From Dehalococcoidia bacterium (GTDB lineage: Bacteria > Chloroflexota > Dehalococcoidia > SAR202 > UBA11138), in the NCBI GenBank assembly GCA_012270625.1, contig JAAXHZ010000246.1, forward strand, positions 1 through 12,283: a stretch of 12,283 nucleotides of DNA. Reading direction: 5' to 3'. Position numbers and translations under genes: made by a program. A model generated the notes under the pieces. That model was not told the origin of the DNA. It made no database searches and worked only from the letters and a program-made list of their open reading frames with translations. Of the stretch, positions 1 through 5,513 are shown one piece after another; the stretch's first letter is position 1, and every line of letters begins with the position of its first letter.

Positions 1-617
1 GCGCAGTTGTCCTCGATGCAGCCGTGTCCCTCTCCGAAGTCGTAGTGGAGCTCTGAGCACGGGCCGCACGGTCCCTCGTCGCCCGCGGGTCCCCACCAGT
101 TCTCGTCGTCTCCGTAGCTGTACACACGGTCACGGGGTATGCCCTTGGCGACCCACAGCTCGCGGGTCTCGTCGTCGGTGTCGTGCACAGCAGCCGCGAA
201 CTTGTCGAGCGGTATGCCGTAGCCCTCGGTCATCAGCTCGATTGCGAAGTCCACAGCCTCCCTCTTGAAGTAGTCGCCGATGCTGAAGTTGCCGAGCATC
301 TCGAAGAGGGTGTTGTGAGTGGCGTCTCCGACCTCTTCGATGTCGGGTGTGCGGAAGCACTTCTGCGACGTTGTGAGTCTGCGATTGGGCGGCTCGGCCT
401 CGCCGGTGAAGTACGACTTGAACTGCACCATGCCGGCGGAGGTGAACAGCAGGGTGGGGTCGCCGACTGGAATCAGGGATGAGCTGGCCATCCGGCTGTG
501 GCCCTTCGACTCGAAGTAGCTCAGGAAGGTCTCTCGTATTTTCTCGCTTGTCCAGCTTCCGCCCCGTATCGAAGTACGGGGTGACGTTCTTTCGTGGGAA
601 TGAGGGTCGGTTGTCAT
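1..617 (-). CDS. alaS: alanyl-tRNA synthetase, N-terminal part (cut by window edge)
   Basis: Class II aminoacyl-tRNA synthetase that charges tRNA-Ala in the cytoplasm. The window holds the first 205 residues of a protein usually near 870. Visible in order: an N-terminal helix SEKIRETFLSYFESKGH (about 24-40), the segment GDPTLLFTSAGMVQFKSYF, the RTPDIEEVGDATHNT stretch, motif 2 (HNTLFEMLGNFSIGDYFKRE), and WWGPAGDEGPCGPCSELHYD near the cut. The ATG at 617 is the only usable start: between it and the first conserved helix there is no other ATG, GTG or TTG in frame. A purine-rich AGAAGAGAATAGAG precedes it. Family members normally begin a few residues before this helix, so roughly 20 extra residues (MTTDPHSHERTSPRTSIRGG) are unusual; they are partly encoded by a palindromic repeat. 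Identification is secure. The function of the extension is unknown. Confidence 0.97.
   Translation of the reverse strand, partial: MTTDPHSHERTSPRTSIRGGSWTSEKIRETFLSYFESKGHSRMASSSLIPVGDPTLLFTSAGMVQFKSYFTGEAEPPNRRLTTSQKCFRTPDIEEVGDATHNTLFEMLGNFSIGDYFKREAVDFAIELMTEGYGIPLDKFAAAVHDTDDETRELWVAKGIPRDRVYSYGDDENWWGPAGDEGPCGPCSELHYDFGEGHGCIEDNC
561..603. repeat. palindromic interspersed repeat inside the alaS 5' coding region
   Basis: CCCCGTA (562-568) and TACGGGG (575-581) form a 7-bp inverted repeat around TCGAAG. They are followed by CTTTCGTGGGAATGA (589-603), which resembles CTTTTGTGGGAATGTC at 5465-5480. The core also resembles the hairpin at 845-863 (CCCCGGA/TCCGGGG). I read it as a member of a short GC-rich palindromic repeat family that landed at the start of alaS and became coding. 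That is inference; a genome-wide count would settle it. Confidence 0.6.
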
Positions 618-728
618 GTCTCTATTCTCTTCTCACATGGCAGGTTTTCTGTAAGTGATCTTTTCAGTCAGGGCATGACTCGCATATGACGCAGGTCGGC
701 CCTGTAGGGAAAGTGAAACATGGGAAGG

Positions 729-757
729 GGGGATGCGCCGGTGAGTCTCGCATCCCC
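729..757. repeat. inverted repeat, 9-bp perfect arms
   Basis: GGGGATGCG (729-737) and CGCATCCCC (749-757) are perfectly complementary around an 11-nt loop. Read on the minus strand the hairpin lies about 110 nt before the alaS start and is not followed by a T run, so it does not look like an intrinsic terminator. Confidence 0.75.
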
Positions 758-799
758 GGCCTGCGCCTGGGCAGGCTCTTGGGGATCACGCCGCCACAA

Positions 800-828
800 G
801 GCGGGAATTCGCTATTAGCGAACCCGCC
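800..828. repeat. inverted repeat, 13 paired bases with a 2-nt bulge
   Basis: GGCGGG (800-805), AA, TTCGCTA (808-814), T, TAGCGAA (816-822), CCCGCC (823-828). The paired halves make a long, nearly perfect hairpin, read the same way on both strands. It is probably a repetitive extragenic palindrome, because no coding or terminator context explains it. Confidence 0.75.
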
Positions 829-844
829 TGCACACACCTCTCAA

Positions 845-863
845 CCCCGGATCGGGTCCGGGG
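845..863. repeat. inverted repeat CCCCGGA / TCCGGGG
   Basis: Seven-base perfect arms (845-851 and 857-863) surround TCGGG. The arms differ by one base from the palindrome inside alaS (CCCCGTA/TACGGGG), suggesting one repeat family. Confidence 0.65.
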
Positions 864-961
864 CATGCTCTTGGAATGTCTCCGAATCAACACAAGCTCA
901 CGTGATGGCGTTGGGTACGAGTGGATTGTAGGTGAGGGGTCGAGGGGGTGTCAATTTTCGA

Positions 962-990
962 GGAGTGAGTGGAGAGGAGTGAGGAGTGAG
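962..990 (+). repeat. GGAGTGAG direct repeats
   Basis: GGAGTGAG occurs at 962-969, 976-983 and 983-990, inside a purine-rich stretch just before the promoter of the next gene. It is a simple-sequence or interspersed repeat; no function can be read from it. Confidence 0.6.
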
Positions 991-1034
991 AGCCTCACGC
1001 TGACCGCACTCGTCTAGCTCTGAGTGTTCTGTAC

Positions 1035-1040
1035 TATAAT
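1035..1040 (+). promoter_or_regulatory. probable -10 element for the 1073-2521 unit
   Basis: A perfect TATAAT lies 33 nt before the chosen GTG start. No good -35 is seen at 16-18 nt spacing. The surrounding TATAATGGC is repeated at the -10 of the ABC permease genes (7798-7806), which supports a real promoter. Confidence 0.5.
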
Positions 1041-1072
1041 GGCCGGCACCGGATTGGGAAGTGGAGAGGGAG

Positions 1073-1633
1073 GTGATTTGCTTTGTACGTCTGCGGTATC
1101 TGCTTGTGCTTGACCTGAATGAGCTTGGAGACGGCTCGATACCGGGCATCACGCCTGAGTGGGGGGCCATGCTCGCCCAGGGGGCGGCTGTATGCTTGGA
1201 GTCGCAGGAGCATGCTCAGGGTGTGATGCTGGCTGTTCGTGGCGACGTAATGAGCAGCCAGCCAGTAACATGGTCACCCGTTACCGATCAAGCGCTTAGG
1301 ACATGGGCCGAGCCTAGAGTAGCCACCGAACGCGGTGCAGAAGCCATAGCGGTGCTGCTCGCGCAACGAGAGACTGACCACACGGTGATCGAAATGTCAC
1401 GGCAGGGTACGGGGTTCGACTTCTGGTTGGGCGAGGAGTCTGGCATAGCTCTACAGCGTAAAGCGAGGTTGGAGGTCTCAGGTATTCGACAGGGTAACGA
1501 CGGGGATGTAAGGGCGAGGGTGAGACAGAAGCTACGCCAGATCGAACGATACAATTCCCGGTATGGTGACATGCAAGCCTGGGTAATAGTAGTCGAATTC
1601 GGAAGACCGCTTGCTGAGGTGCATATGACATGA
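1073..1633 (+). CDS. protein of unknown function (family A, KARLEVSG motif)
   Basis: I cannot name this gene. The 186-residue soluble protein has no signal peptide or membrane segment. Recognisable blocks: LRYLLVLDLNELG near the N-terminus, GFDFWLG (about 114-120), KARLEVSG (about 130-137), RVRQKLRQ, and a C-terminal WVIVVEFGRPLAEV. I recall this pattern in hypothetical proteins of cyanobacteria and Chloroflexota that sit directly before a TPR-like gene, as here. The GTG at 1073 is chosen because GGAG at 1063-1066 is 6 nt upstream; a GTG at 1061 would overlap that site. Its stop overlaps the next start by 4 bp (ATGA), implying translational coupling. A partial second copy lies at 2584-2703. 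Confidence 0.75.
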   Translation: MICFVRLRYLLVLDLNELGDGSIPGITPEWGAMLAQGAAVCLESQEHAQGVMLAVRGDVMSSQPVTWSPVTDQALRTWAEPRVATERGAEAIAVLLAQRETDHTVIEMSRQGTGFDFWLGEESGIALQRKARLEVSGIRQGNDGDVRARVRQKLRQIERYNSRYGDMQAWVIVVEFGRPLAEVHMT

Positions 1634-2049
1634 GTTTGATGACTGACGTTCACCGCAAGGCTATGGACTTTGCGGCGAGGGGCCTCATGGCTAGAATGCG
1701 TGGCGATATCGAGGAGGCCGCCGCTTACTTCGAGCAGGCTCTCGAGAACGAATTGGTTGCGCTCGATGAGCTCGATAGGCTGGGTAATAAGGTCGAACCT
1801 ACCTATTCTGTCTTGCATCGAAGCGCGGCGACCCTGGCCCTAGACTGCCACGACTTCCGCCTTGCTGAGAAGCTCGCTAGTAAGGCCCTGGCGGCTGATC
1901 CGCCCCCAGCGATCGCCGATGAGCTGCGCGATGTCATAGAACAGGCGAAGTCCTACCAGCACCTCGAATTGAAAGGGGTGAAACTCGAGCAGTCCGATAG
2001 AACAGCTATCGTTCGCCGAAGCACTGGACACTCCGGGAATCGTGGATGA
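1630..2049 (+). CDS. TPR-like helical protein (family B), C-terminally altered
   Basis: A 139-residue, mainly helical protein; its two helical pairs (about 7-50 and 55-105) resemble TPR repeats. Marked blocks are EPTYSVLHRSAATLAL and LASKALAADPPPAIADELR, followed by HLELKGVKLEQSD. The first two blocks recur in the gene at 2707-3051, roughly 45% identical by eye. Homologues as I recall them continue after HLELRGV into a longer C-terminal region, whereas this protein ends in an unrelated-looking tail (RTAIVRRSTGHSGNRG). It overlaps the upstream gene by 4 bp and the downstream one by 8 bp. I infer it is the N-terminal half of a formerly longer protein. A helical scaffold role is possible but not shown. 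Confidence 0.7.
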   Translation: MSLMTDVHRKAMDFAARGLMARMRGDIEEAAAYFEQALENELVALDELDRLGNKVEPTYSVLHRSAATLALDCHDFRLAEKLASKALAADPPPAIADELRDVIEQAKSYQHLELKGVKLEQSDRTAIVRRSTGHSGNRG

Positions 2050-2521
2050 GTTTATGCACCTTATGGAACTCGTGAACGACTCACAGATCGAGGCGATACA
2101 GGAGCGAATCCCGGACCCTGCCTACCAGCGGAACTTCCTCGCTTTGGCGAAGAAGATAGCGCCTGATGGGAAGCGTATCAATCAAGTCGGCTTTACTGTG
2201 GTCCGTCTTGGAGAACAGCGTTCGGTAGCGTTCACGCGGCCCGCCGCTGACATCAAGCAGGGGGCGATTACTCAGAAATCCGAGCCAGACCCTGTCATTC
2301 CTCAACCGTTGATTGGAATGCTACTTGGCGCAGATGCGACGAGAGCGGATGGTGACCGCATAAAGGTTGTAGGCGACAATGGAAAGACACACGAACTGCG
2401 CGTTCGGGAAGGGCTGGGCGACATCGTGCGTCCTATGTGGGATACGAAAGTTGAGGTCACATGGTCCCGAGAGAGCAACAATGTGTTTCTCGAGGACATT
2501 GATCCTGCAGATCCACCTTGA
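2042..2521 (+). CDS. protein of unknown function (family C); probable C-terminal half of the preceding gene's parent
   Basis: 159 residues from GTG 2042, or 154 from ATG 2057; no strong ribosome site decides. The N-terminal half has YQRNFLALAKKIAPDG and VGFTVVRLG...VAFTRP. The C-terminal half (about 85-155) is a small beta-rich segment: a LIGMLLGADA strand, then IVRPMWDTKVEVTWSRE, ending in FLEDIDPADPP. The same frame stays open upstream of the start, back to a TGA about 60 nt before it, and that stretch reads PIEQLSFAEALDTPGIVDEF, which continues smoothly into this protein. This suggests the true N-terminus was lost and that genes B and C were once one reading frame. It may be a pseudogene remnant or a working split protein. 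Confidence 0.6.
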   Translation: MDEFMHLMELVNDSQIEAIQERIPDPAYQRNFLALAKKIAPDGKRINQVGFTVVRLGEQRSVAFTRPAADIKQGAITQKSEPDPVIPQPLIGMLLGADATRADGDRIKVVGDNGKTHELRVREGLGDIVRPMWDTKVEVTWSRESNNVFLEDIDPADPP

Positions 2522-2590
2522 TCACTCGCCCCAGACGCGGCTGCTTGTGTCTTGAATCTTCTTCTCGAAGCGAGTGATTTCGGCTTGTGC
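2522..2590 (-). pseudogene. hsdS: C-terminal tail remnant of a type I restriction specificity subunit (hsdS)
   Basis: Read on the minus strand this encodes AQAEITRFEKKIQDTSSRVW, then GE and a stop. The same tail, with conservative changes, ends the fragment at 5164-5307. Such tails close HsdS proteins, the DNA-recognition subunits of type I restriction-modification enzymes. Only 22 codons remain. On its N-terminal side it runs straight into the family-A remnant, sharing bases 2584-2590. Its stop abuts the stop of the plus-strand gene ending at 2521. It is DNA debris, not a working gene. The hsdS assignment rests on the better preserved copy. Confidence 0.7.
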
Positions 2591-2703
2591 TTGACCTGAA
2601 CGAACTGGGAGGTGGCCTTCCCGCGATAACTCCCAGCTTTGGCATGGCGATGGCGGAGGTGGCGGGAGTCTGCCTGGAATCGGAAGGTCATGCGCAGCAT
2701 TAG
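2584..2703 (+). pseudogene. N-terminal remnant of a second family-A gene
   Basis: The frame reads LVLDLNELGGGLPAITPSFG..., ending HAQH and TAG. It aligns with residues of the intact gene at 1073-1633 (LVLDLNELGDGSIPGITPEW ... CLESQEHAQ), one residue shorter in the gap. About 39 codons survive; the central and C-terminal parts, including the GFDFWLG and KARLEVSG blocks, are missing. It is followed after 3 nt by a family-B gene, keeping the A-then-B order. Junctions are visible at both ends: with the hsdS tail on the left and at HAQ on the right. Confidence 0.75.
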
Positions 2704-2706
2704 GAA

Positions 2707-3051
2707 ATGAGTACAGCTAAAGAGCTACATGATCGAGCCATGGATCTCGTCGAGACAGCAATCTTGGAACGGGTTCGTGGCAATGCAGAACTGACAACTC
2801 AACTCTATACTGAGGCGCTGAAACTGGGGCTTGCCGCGATAGCGGAACTGGAAAATCGAGGCGAGACATCGGAGCCGACCTGGTCGGTGCTTCACCGCAG
2901 CGCGGGATGGATGGCGTTCAACAGTAACCAGTTTCGACGAGCCGAGCAACTTGCCAGCAAGGCATTGGCGGGCGAGCCTCATCCAGAGATAGCCGAGGAG
3001 CTTCGGGAGCTTCTCAAACAAGTCTTCGAGCGAATACCTCCCCGGAGATAA
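2707..3051 (+). CDS. TPR-like helical protein (second family-B copy), shortened
   Basis: A 114-residue helical protein, paralogous to 1630-2049. Shared blocks are EPTWSVLHRSA and LASKALAGEPHPEIAEELREL. It stops at KQVFERIPPRR, just before the point where the other copy continues with HLELKGV, so the C-terminal portion is missing. The ATG at 2707 aligns with the start of the other copy; AGGAA lies immediately upstream but with almost no spacing. Divergence from the first copy argues against a recent tandem duplication. It may be decaying together with its truncated family-A partner. Confidence 0.6.
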   Translation: MSTAKELHDRAMDLVETAILERVRGNAELTTQLYTEALKLGLAAIAELENRGETSEPTWSVLHRSAGWMAFNSNQFRRAEQLASKALAGEPHPEIAEELRELLKQVFERIPPRR

Positions 3052-3145
3052 GATACGGCCTGATGCACGGTGAGCCCCCGCCGCTGGAGTTGACCTGCCT
3101 GTACGGCCCGCACTGGCAACCACTCGGAACGGGCGACTCAGTAGC

Positions 3146-3174
3146 TTGAACTCTTAGAATTTCTGATCGATACT
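3146..3174 (+). promoter_or_regulatory. possible promoter for the HD/YwgA-like pair
   Basis: TTGAAC (3146-3151), a 17-nt spacer and GATACT (3169-3174) each match 4 of 6 consensus bases. It lies in the 240-bp gap 3052-3291. That gap also holds a short frame (LMHGEPPPLELTC..., 3059-3149) that may be the tail of a lost gene but is too short to call. Confidence 0.35.
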
Positions 3175-3291
3175 CTACATACGAAAAGATCAGCACATTC
3201 ACACAGAGCCGTCAGGATTTGCCTCTAAAGAACTGTTGTGCTAATATATATTGTAGTAGGATCGACTGTAGGGTCTCAGGGAGCGTTCAGC

Positions 3292-4581
3292 TTGGTCACC
3301 AAGCGGTATCACGAGATCAGGGATGCCATTCACGGCTTCGTAAGACTGGACAGTGATGAGCGGCGTGTCCTCGATTCACCCCCGATCCAGCGGCTGAGAA
3401 ATATCCACCAGCTTGCGATGTCCTACCTGGTTTATCCGGGAGCGACACACAAGAGATTCGAACACAGTCTGGGTGTCATGGAATTGGCTGGCAGGGTCTT
3501 TGATGTCGTTACCATCCAGGATATTCATGAGGCTGTGGTCAATGTGATCCGCAATGTGCCCGGTGGTATGGACTACTGGCGGAGGGTCGTCAGAATGGCA
3601 GCTCTATGTCATGACATAGGGCACCCGCCGTTCTCCCATGCTGCTGAGAAAGAGTTGCTCCCGGAAGGCAAGAGTCACGAATCTATGACAGTTGCTCTAA
3701 TCCTCAGCGACTCCATGGCAGAGGTGTGGGACTCGATGAGGCCCGGACTCAAGCCCATTGATATTGCGAAGGTGTCTGTTGGACAGGATAAACTGCGTGA
3801 CGAGGAGTTCACAGACTGGGAGAATCTGCTGTCTGAGATCATTGCCAGCGGCGCGTTGGGCGTGGACAGGATGGACTATCTTCTTAGAGACTCCCTTCAT
3901 GCTGGCGTTGCGTATGGTAGATTCGACCACTATCGATTGATAGACACTATGAGGATTCTGCCGGCAGGTGAGAACTCCGATGAGCCGACGCTCGGCATAG
4001 AATCTGGCGGCATACATTCAACTGAAGCACTCCTCTTGGCCAGGTACTTCATGTTCATGCAGGTGTATGAGCACCCTGTTCGGATAGCCTATGATATTCA
4101 CCTTGCGGAGTTTCTCGGTGAATGGCTCCCTAGTGGACAGTTTCCCCTCAATGAGGAAGAATTTCTGAAGTTGAACGACAACAAGGTACTTGAGGCGATC
4201 GCGGAGTCGGCTCGGAACCCTGGCTGCCAGGGGCAAGAACACGCAGCCCGGATAATAGAACGCAATCACTTCAAGCGAGTGTACTCTCCGACTCTTGCTG
4301 ATAAAAGGGATCACGGAAGTCCTGTGGAAGCGGTGGCCAGAGCGTGTGCAGGAAGATATGGTGAGACGAATGTCAGAAGGCGAGAGGCTCGCCCACCTGA
4401 CGAGGAGCAGCAGCAATTCCCAGTTCTGTGTCCAGATGGCACTGTAGAGTCATCACACGCTCTGTCAGCGCCTCTCAGCAACATACCAGCGGTGGATGCT
4501 GAGTATGTCCTGATCGCCCCAGAGTATGCAGAGGAAGCGAGCAAGTGGATTCGTTCGGAAAAAGACTCAATCCTAGCGTGA
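3292..4581 (+). CDS. HD-domain phosphohydrolase, dNTPase-like (COG1078/YwfO type)
   Basis: A 429-residue cytoplasmic metal-dependent phosphohydrolase of the family that includes dNTP triphosphohydrolases. The N-terminus has the hallmark IRDAIHGFVRL, PPIQRLRNIHQLAMSYLVYP and HKRFEHSLGVMELA. The four metal ligands of the HD fold are present: H58 (RFEHSLG), H107-D108 (CHDIGHPPFSH) and D192 (GVDRMDYLLRD). The TTG at 3292 is chosen because AGGGAG (3278-3283) lies 8 nt upstream and the protein then begins at the usual point; a GTG at 3238 would add 18 atypical residues and has no good ribosome site. The C-terminal half (after about 300) is less conserved. It is followed after 19 nt by a small gene, so probably co-transcribed. 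The substrate is not shown by sequence; dNTPs are the family expectation. Confidence 0.88.
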   Translation: MVTKRYHEIRDAIHGFVRLDSDERRVLDSPPIQRLRNIHQLAMSYLVYPGATHKRFEHSLGVMELAGRVFDVVTIQDIHEAVVNVIRNVPGGMDYWRRVVRMAALCHDIGHPPFSHAAEKELLPEGKSHESMTVALILSDSMAEVWDSMRPGLKPIDIAKVSVGQDKLRDEEFTDWENLLSEIIASGALGVDRMDYLLRDSLHAGVAYGRFDHYRLIDTMRILPAGENSDEPTLGIESGGIHSTEALLLARYFMFMQVYEHPVRIAYDIHLAEFLGEWLPSGQFPLNEEEFLKLNDNKVLEAIAESARNPGCQGQEHAARIIERNHFKRVYSPTLADKRDHGSPVEAVARACAGRYGETNVRRREARPPDEEQQQFPVLCPDGTVESSHALSAPLSNIPAVDAEYVLIAPEYAEEASKWIRSEKDSILA

Positions 4582-4600
4582 GCCGCATAGGGGAATGACT

Positions 4601-5140
4601 ATGGAACGGATCGGAGAACAGGAGCGCAGAACCCTGATTTGCCATCTTGTCGAGGAGATGCGGAAAGCGGACAGTTGGGCTGGCCAAACCCAGATACAGA
4701 AGTCGGTCGTGTTTCTTCAGGAGTTGCTAGGAGTGCCGATGGGATACGACTTTATCCTATACAAGCACGGTCCGTTTAGTTTCGAACTCCGAAGCGAACT
4801 GGCCATCATGCGCGTTCGCCTCCAGTTGGATCTGGAACCGCATCGCTGGTATGGACCATCATTCGTTCTGGAAGTTTGGGGCAGAAAGGCGTTGGAGCTT
4901 TCCACAAAATACGATGATGCTATCGAGTTCGTGGCCAAGGAAATCTCGGTCAAAGACACACGCTCCCTCGAACGAATCTCGACTGCGTTCTTCCTTCAGA
5001 ATAAATACCCATCACGAAACGCCAGCCAGACTGCCTCTGAGGTTAACCGACTCAAACCGCACATCAGTACCGAACAGGCTCTCCGGGCGATCGAGGAAGT
5101 TGACGAGCTCAGACAGAGGGCGGCAGCAATAAAGTCCTGA
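4601..5140 (+). CDS. YwgA-like / Panacea-like small protein paired with the HD enzyme
   Basis: A 179-residue soluble protein, probably a winged-helix-like fold. The central block IQKSVVFLQELLGVPMGYDF followed by ILYKHGPFSFELRSEL resembles the YwgA family and, more distantly, the Panacea (DUF4065) domain, known as an antitoxin module paired with many toxins. ATG 4601 is preferred over ATG 4595 because AGGGG at 4589-4593 then has a 7-nt spacing; for 4595 the spacing is nearly nil. The C-terminal half is helical (RAIEEVDELRQRAA). As I recall, YwgA and the HD protein YwfO are encoded side by side in Bacillus subtilis, so the pairing may be old and functional. Family membership is by eye and needs a profile search. 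Confidence 0.7.
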   Translation: MERIGEQERRTLICHLVEEMRKADSWAGQTQIQKSVVFLQELLGVPMGYDFILYKHGPFSFELRSELAIMRVRLQLDLEPHRWYGPSFVLEVWGRKALELSTKYDDAIEFVAKEISVKDTRSLERISTAFFLQNKYPSRNASQTASEVNRLKPHISTEQALRAIEEVDELRQRAAAIKS

Positions 5141-5163
5141 GAGTCAAGAACTTCACCGGTGTA

Positions 5164-5307
5164 TTACTCGTCCCAGACGCGGCTGATTGTGTCCTGAATC
5201 TTCTTATCGAAGCGGGTGATCTCGGCCCGTGCTCCGTTGATGACCTTCTGGTAGCCCTCGATTTCTGCGACGATCTCCTTCTGTACCTCAAGGGGTGGGA
5301 GGGGGGA
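5164..5307 (-). pseudogene. hsdS: C-terminal fragment of a type I restriction specificity subunit (hsdS)
   Basis: The frame reads PLPPLEVQKEIVAEIEGYQK, VINGARAEITRFDKKIQDT and ISRVWDE before the stop. PLPPLEVQKEIV is the classic start of the helical spacer of HsdS, the DNA-recognition subunit of type I restriction-modification enzymes, and the RVWxE ending is a typical C-terminus. Only about 47 codons remain; upstream the frame loses all resemblance and no target-recognition domain, hsdM or hsdR is present. The last 70 bp are about 87% identical to 2522-2592 in the same orientation. It is a relic, with its 3' end facing the plus-strand pair that stops at 5140. Confidence 0.82.
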
Positions 5308-5513
5308 ACCGGAGTGATGAATGTTGTTTCGCGTTTGTGTTTGTGAGTGTACTGGTCTTTGAGTTACTGAGAATCCACTCACGCTAGGAATCCGAGGTAA
5401 GAACGATGTAGTCCTCGCCGACCGTCTCGTCCACGCAAATAACACCCTGAACGCTGGCTCCTCGCTTTTGTGGGAATGTCAGGAGGGATATGCCTGCCAA
5501 TCCTGATATAGAT
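5308..5513. other. 206-bp scrambled spacer with a possible gene fragment
   Basis: On the minus strand a short frame ending at 5384 reads LTFPQKRGASVQGVICVDE, then TVGEDYIVLTSDS and a stop. It has a protein-like composition but I do not recognise it, and it has no convincing start. CTTTTGTGGGAATGTC (5465-5480) matches part of the repeat at 589-603. GTGAGTG/CACTCAC (5343-5349, 5376-5382) is a weak inverted pair. Probably debris at the edge of the island. Confidence 0.4.

Larger units (their letters stand above)
618..1072. other. 455-bp gene-poor spacer upstream of alaS and of the next gene
   Basis: No convincing gene is present on either strand. The stretch holds three strong inverted repeats (729-757, 800-828, 845-863), a cluster of GGAGTGAG direct repeats (962-990) and a perfect TATAAT (1035-1040) ahead of the plus-strand gene. 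As the alaS leader it would be a structured 5' region, but the T-box consensus found upstream of many synthetase genes is absent. The repeats look like mobile or repetitive extragenic elements rather than a riboswitch. Confidence 0.6.

Noticed and set aside
618..900. T-box riboswitch for alaS
   Set aside because: The conserved T-box sequence (AGGGTGGNACCGCG type) is absent on the minus strand, and no terminator with a T run precedes the start.
3059..3149. Short frame LMHGEPPPLELTCLYGPH as a gene
   Set aside because: Only about 30 codons, no ribosome site and no recognised family; possibly a relic, noted only in the promoter entry.
3238..3291. GTG 3238 as start of the HD enzyme
   Set aside because: The ribosome site AGGGAG and the family's usual N-terminus both favour TTG 3292.
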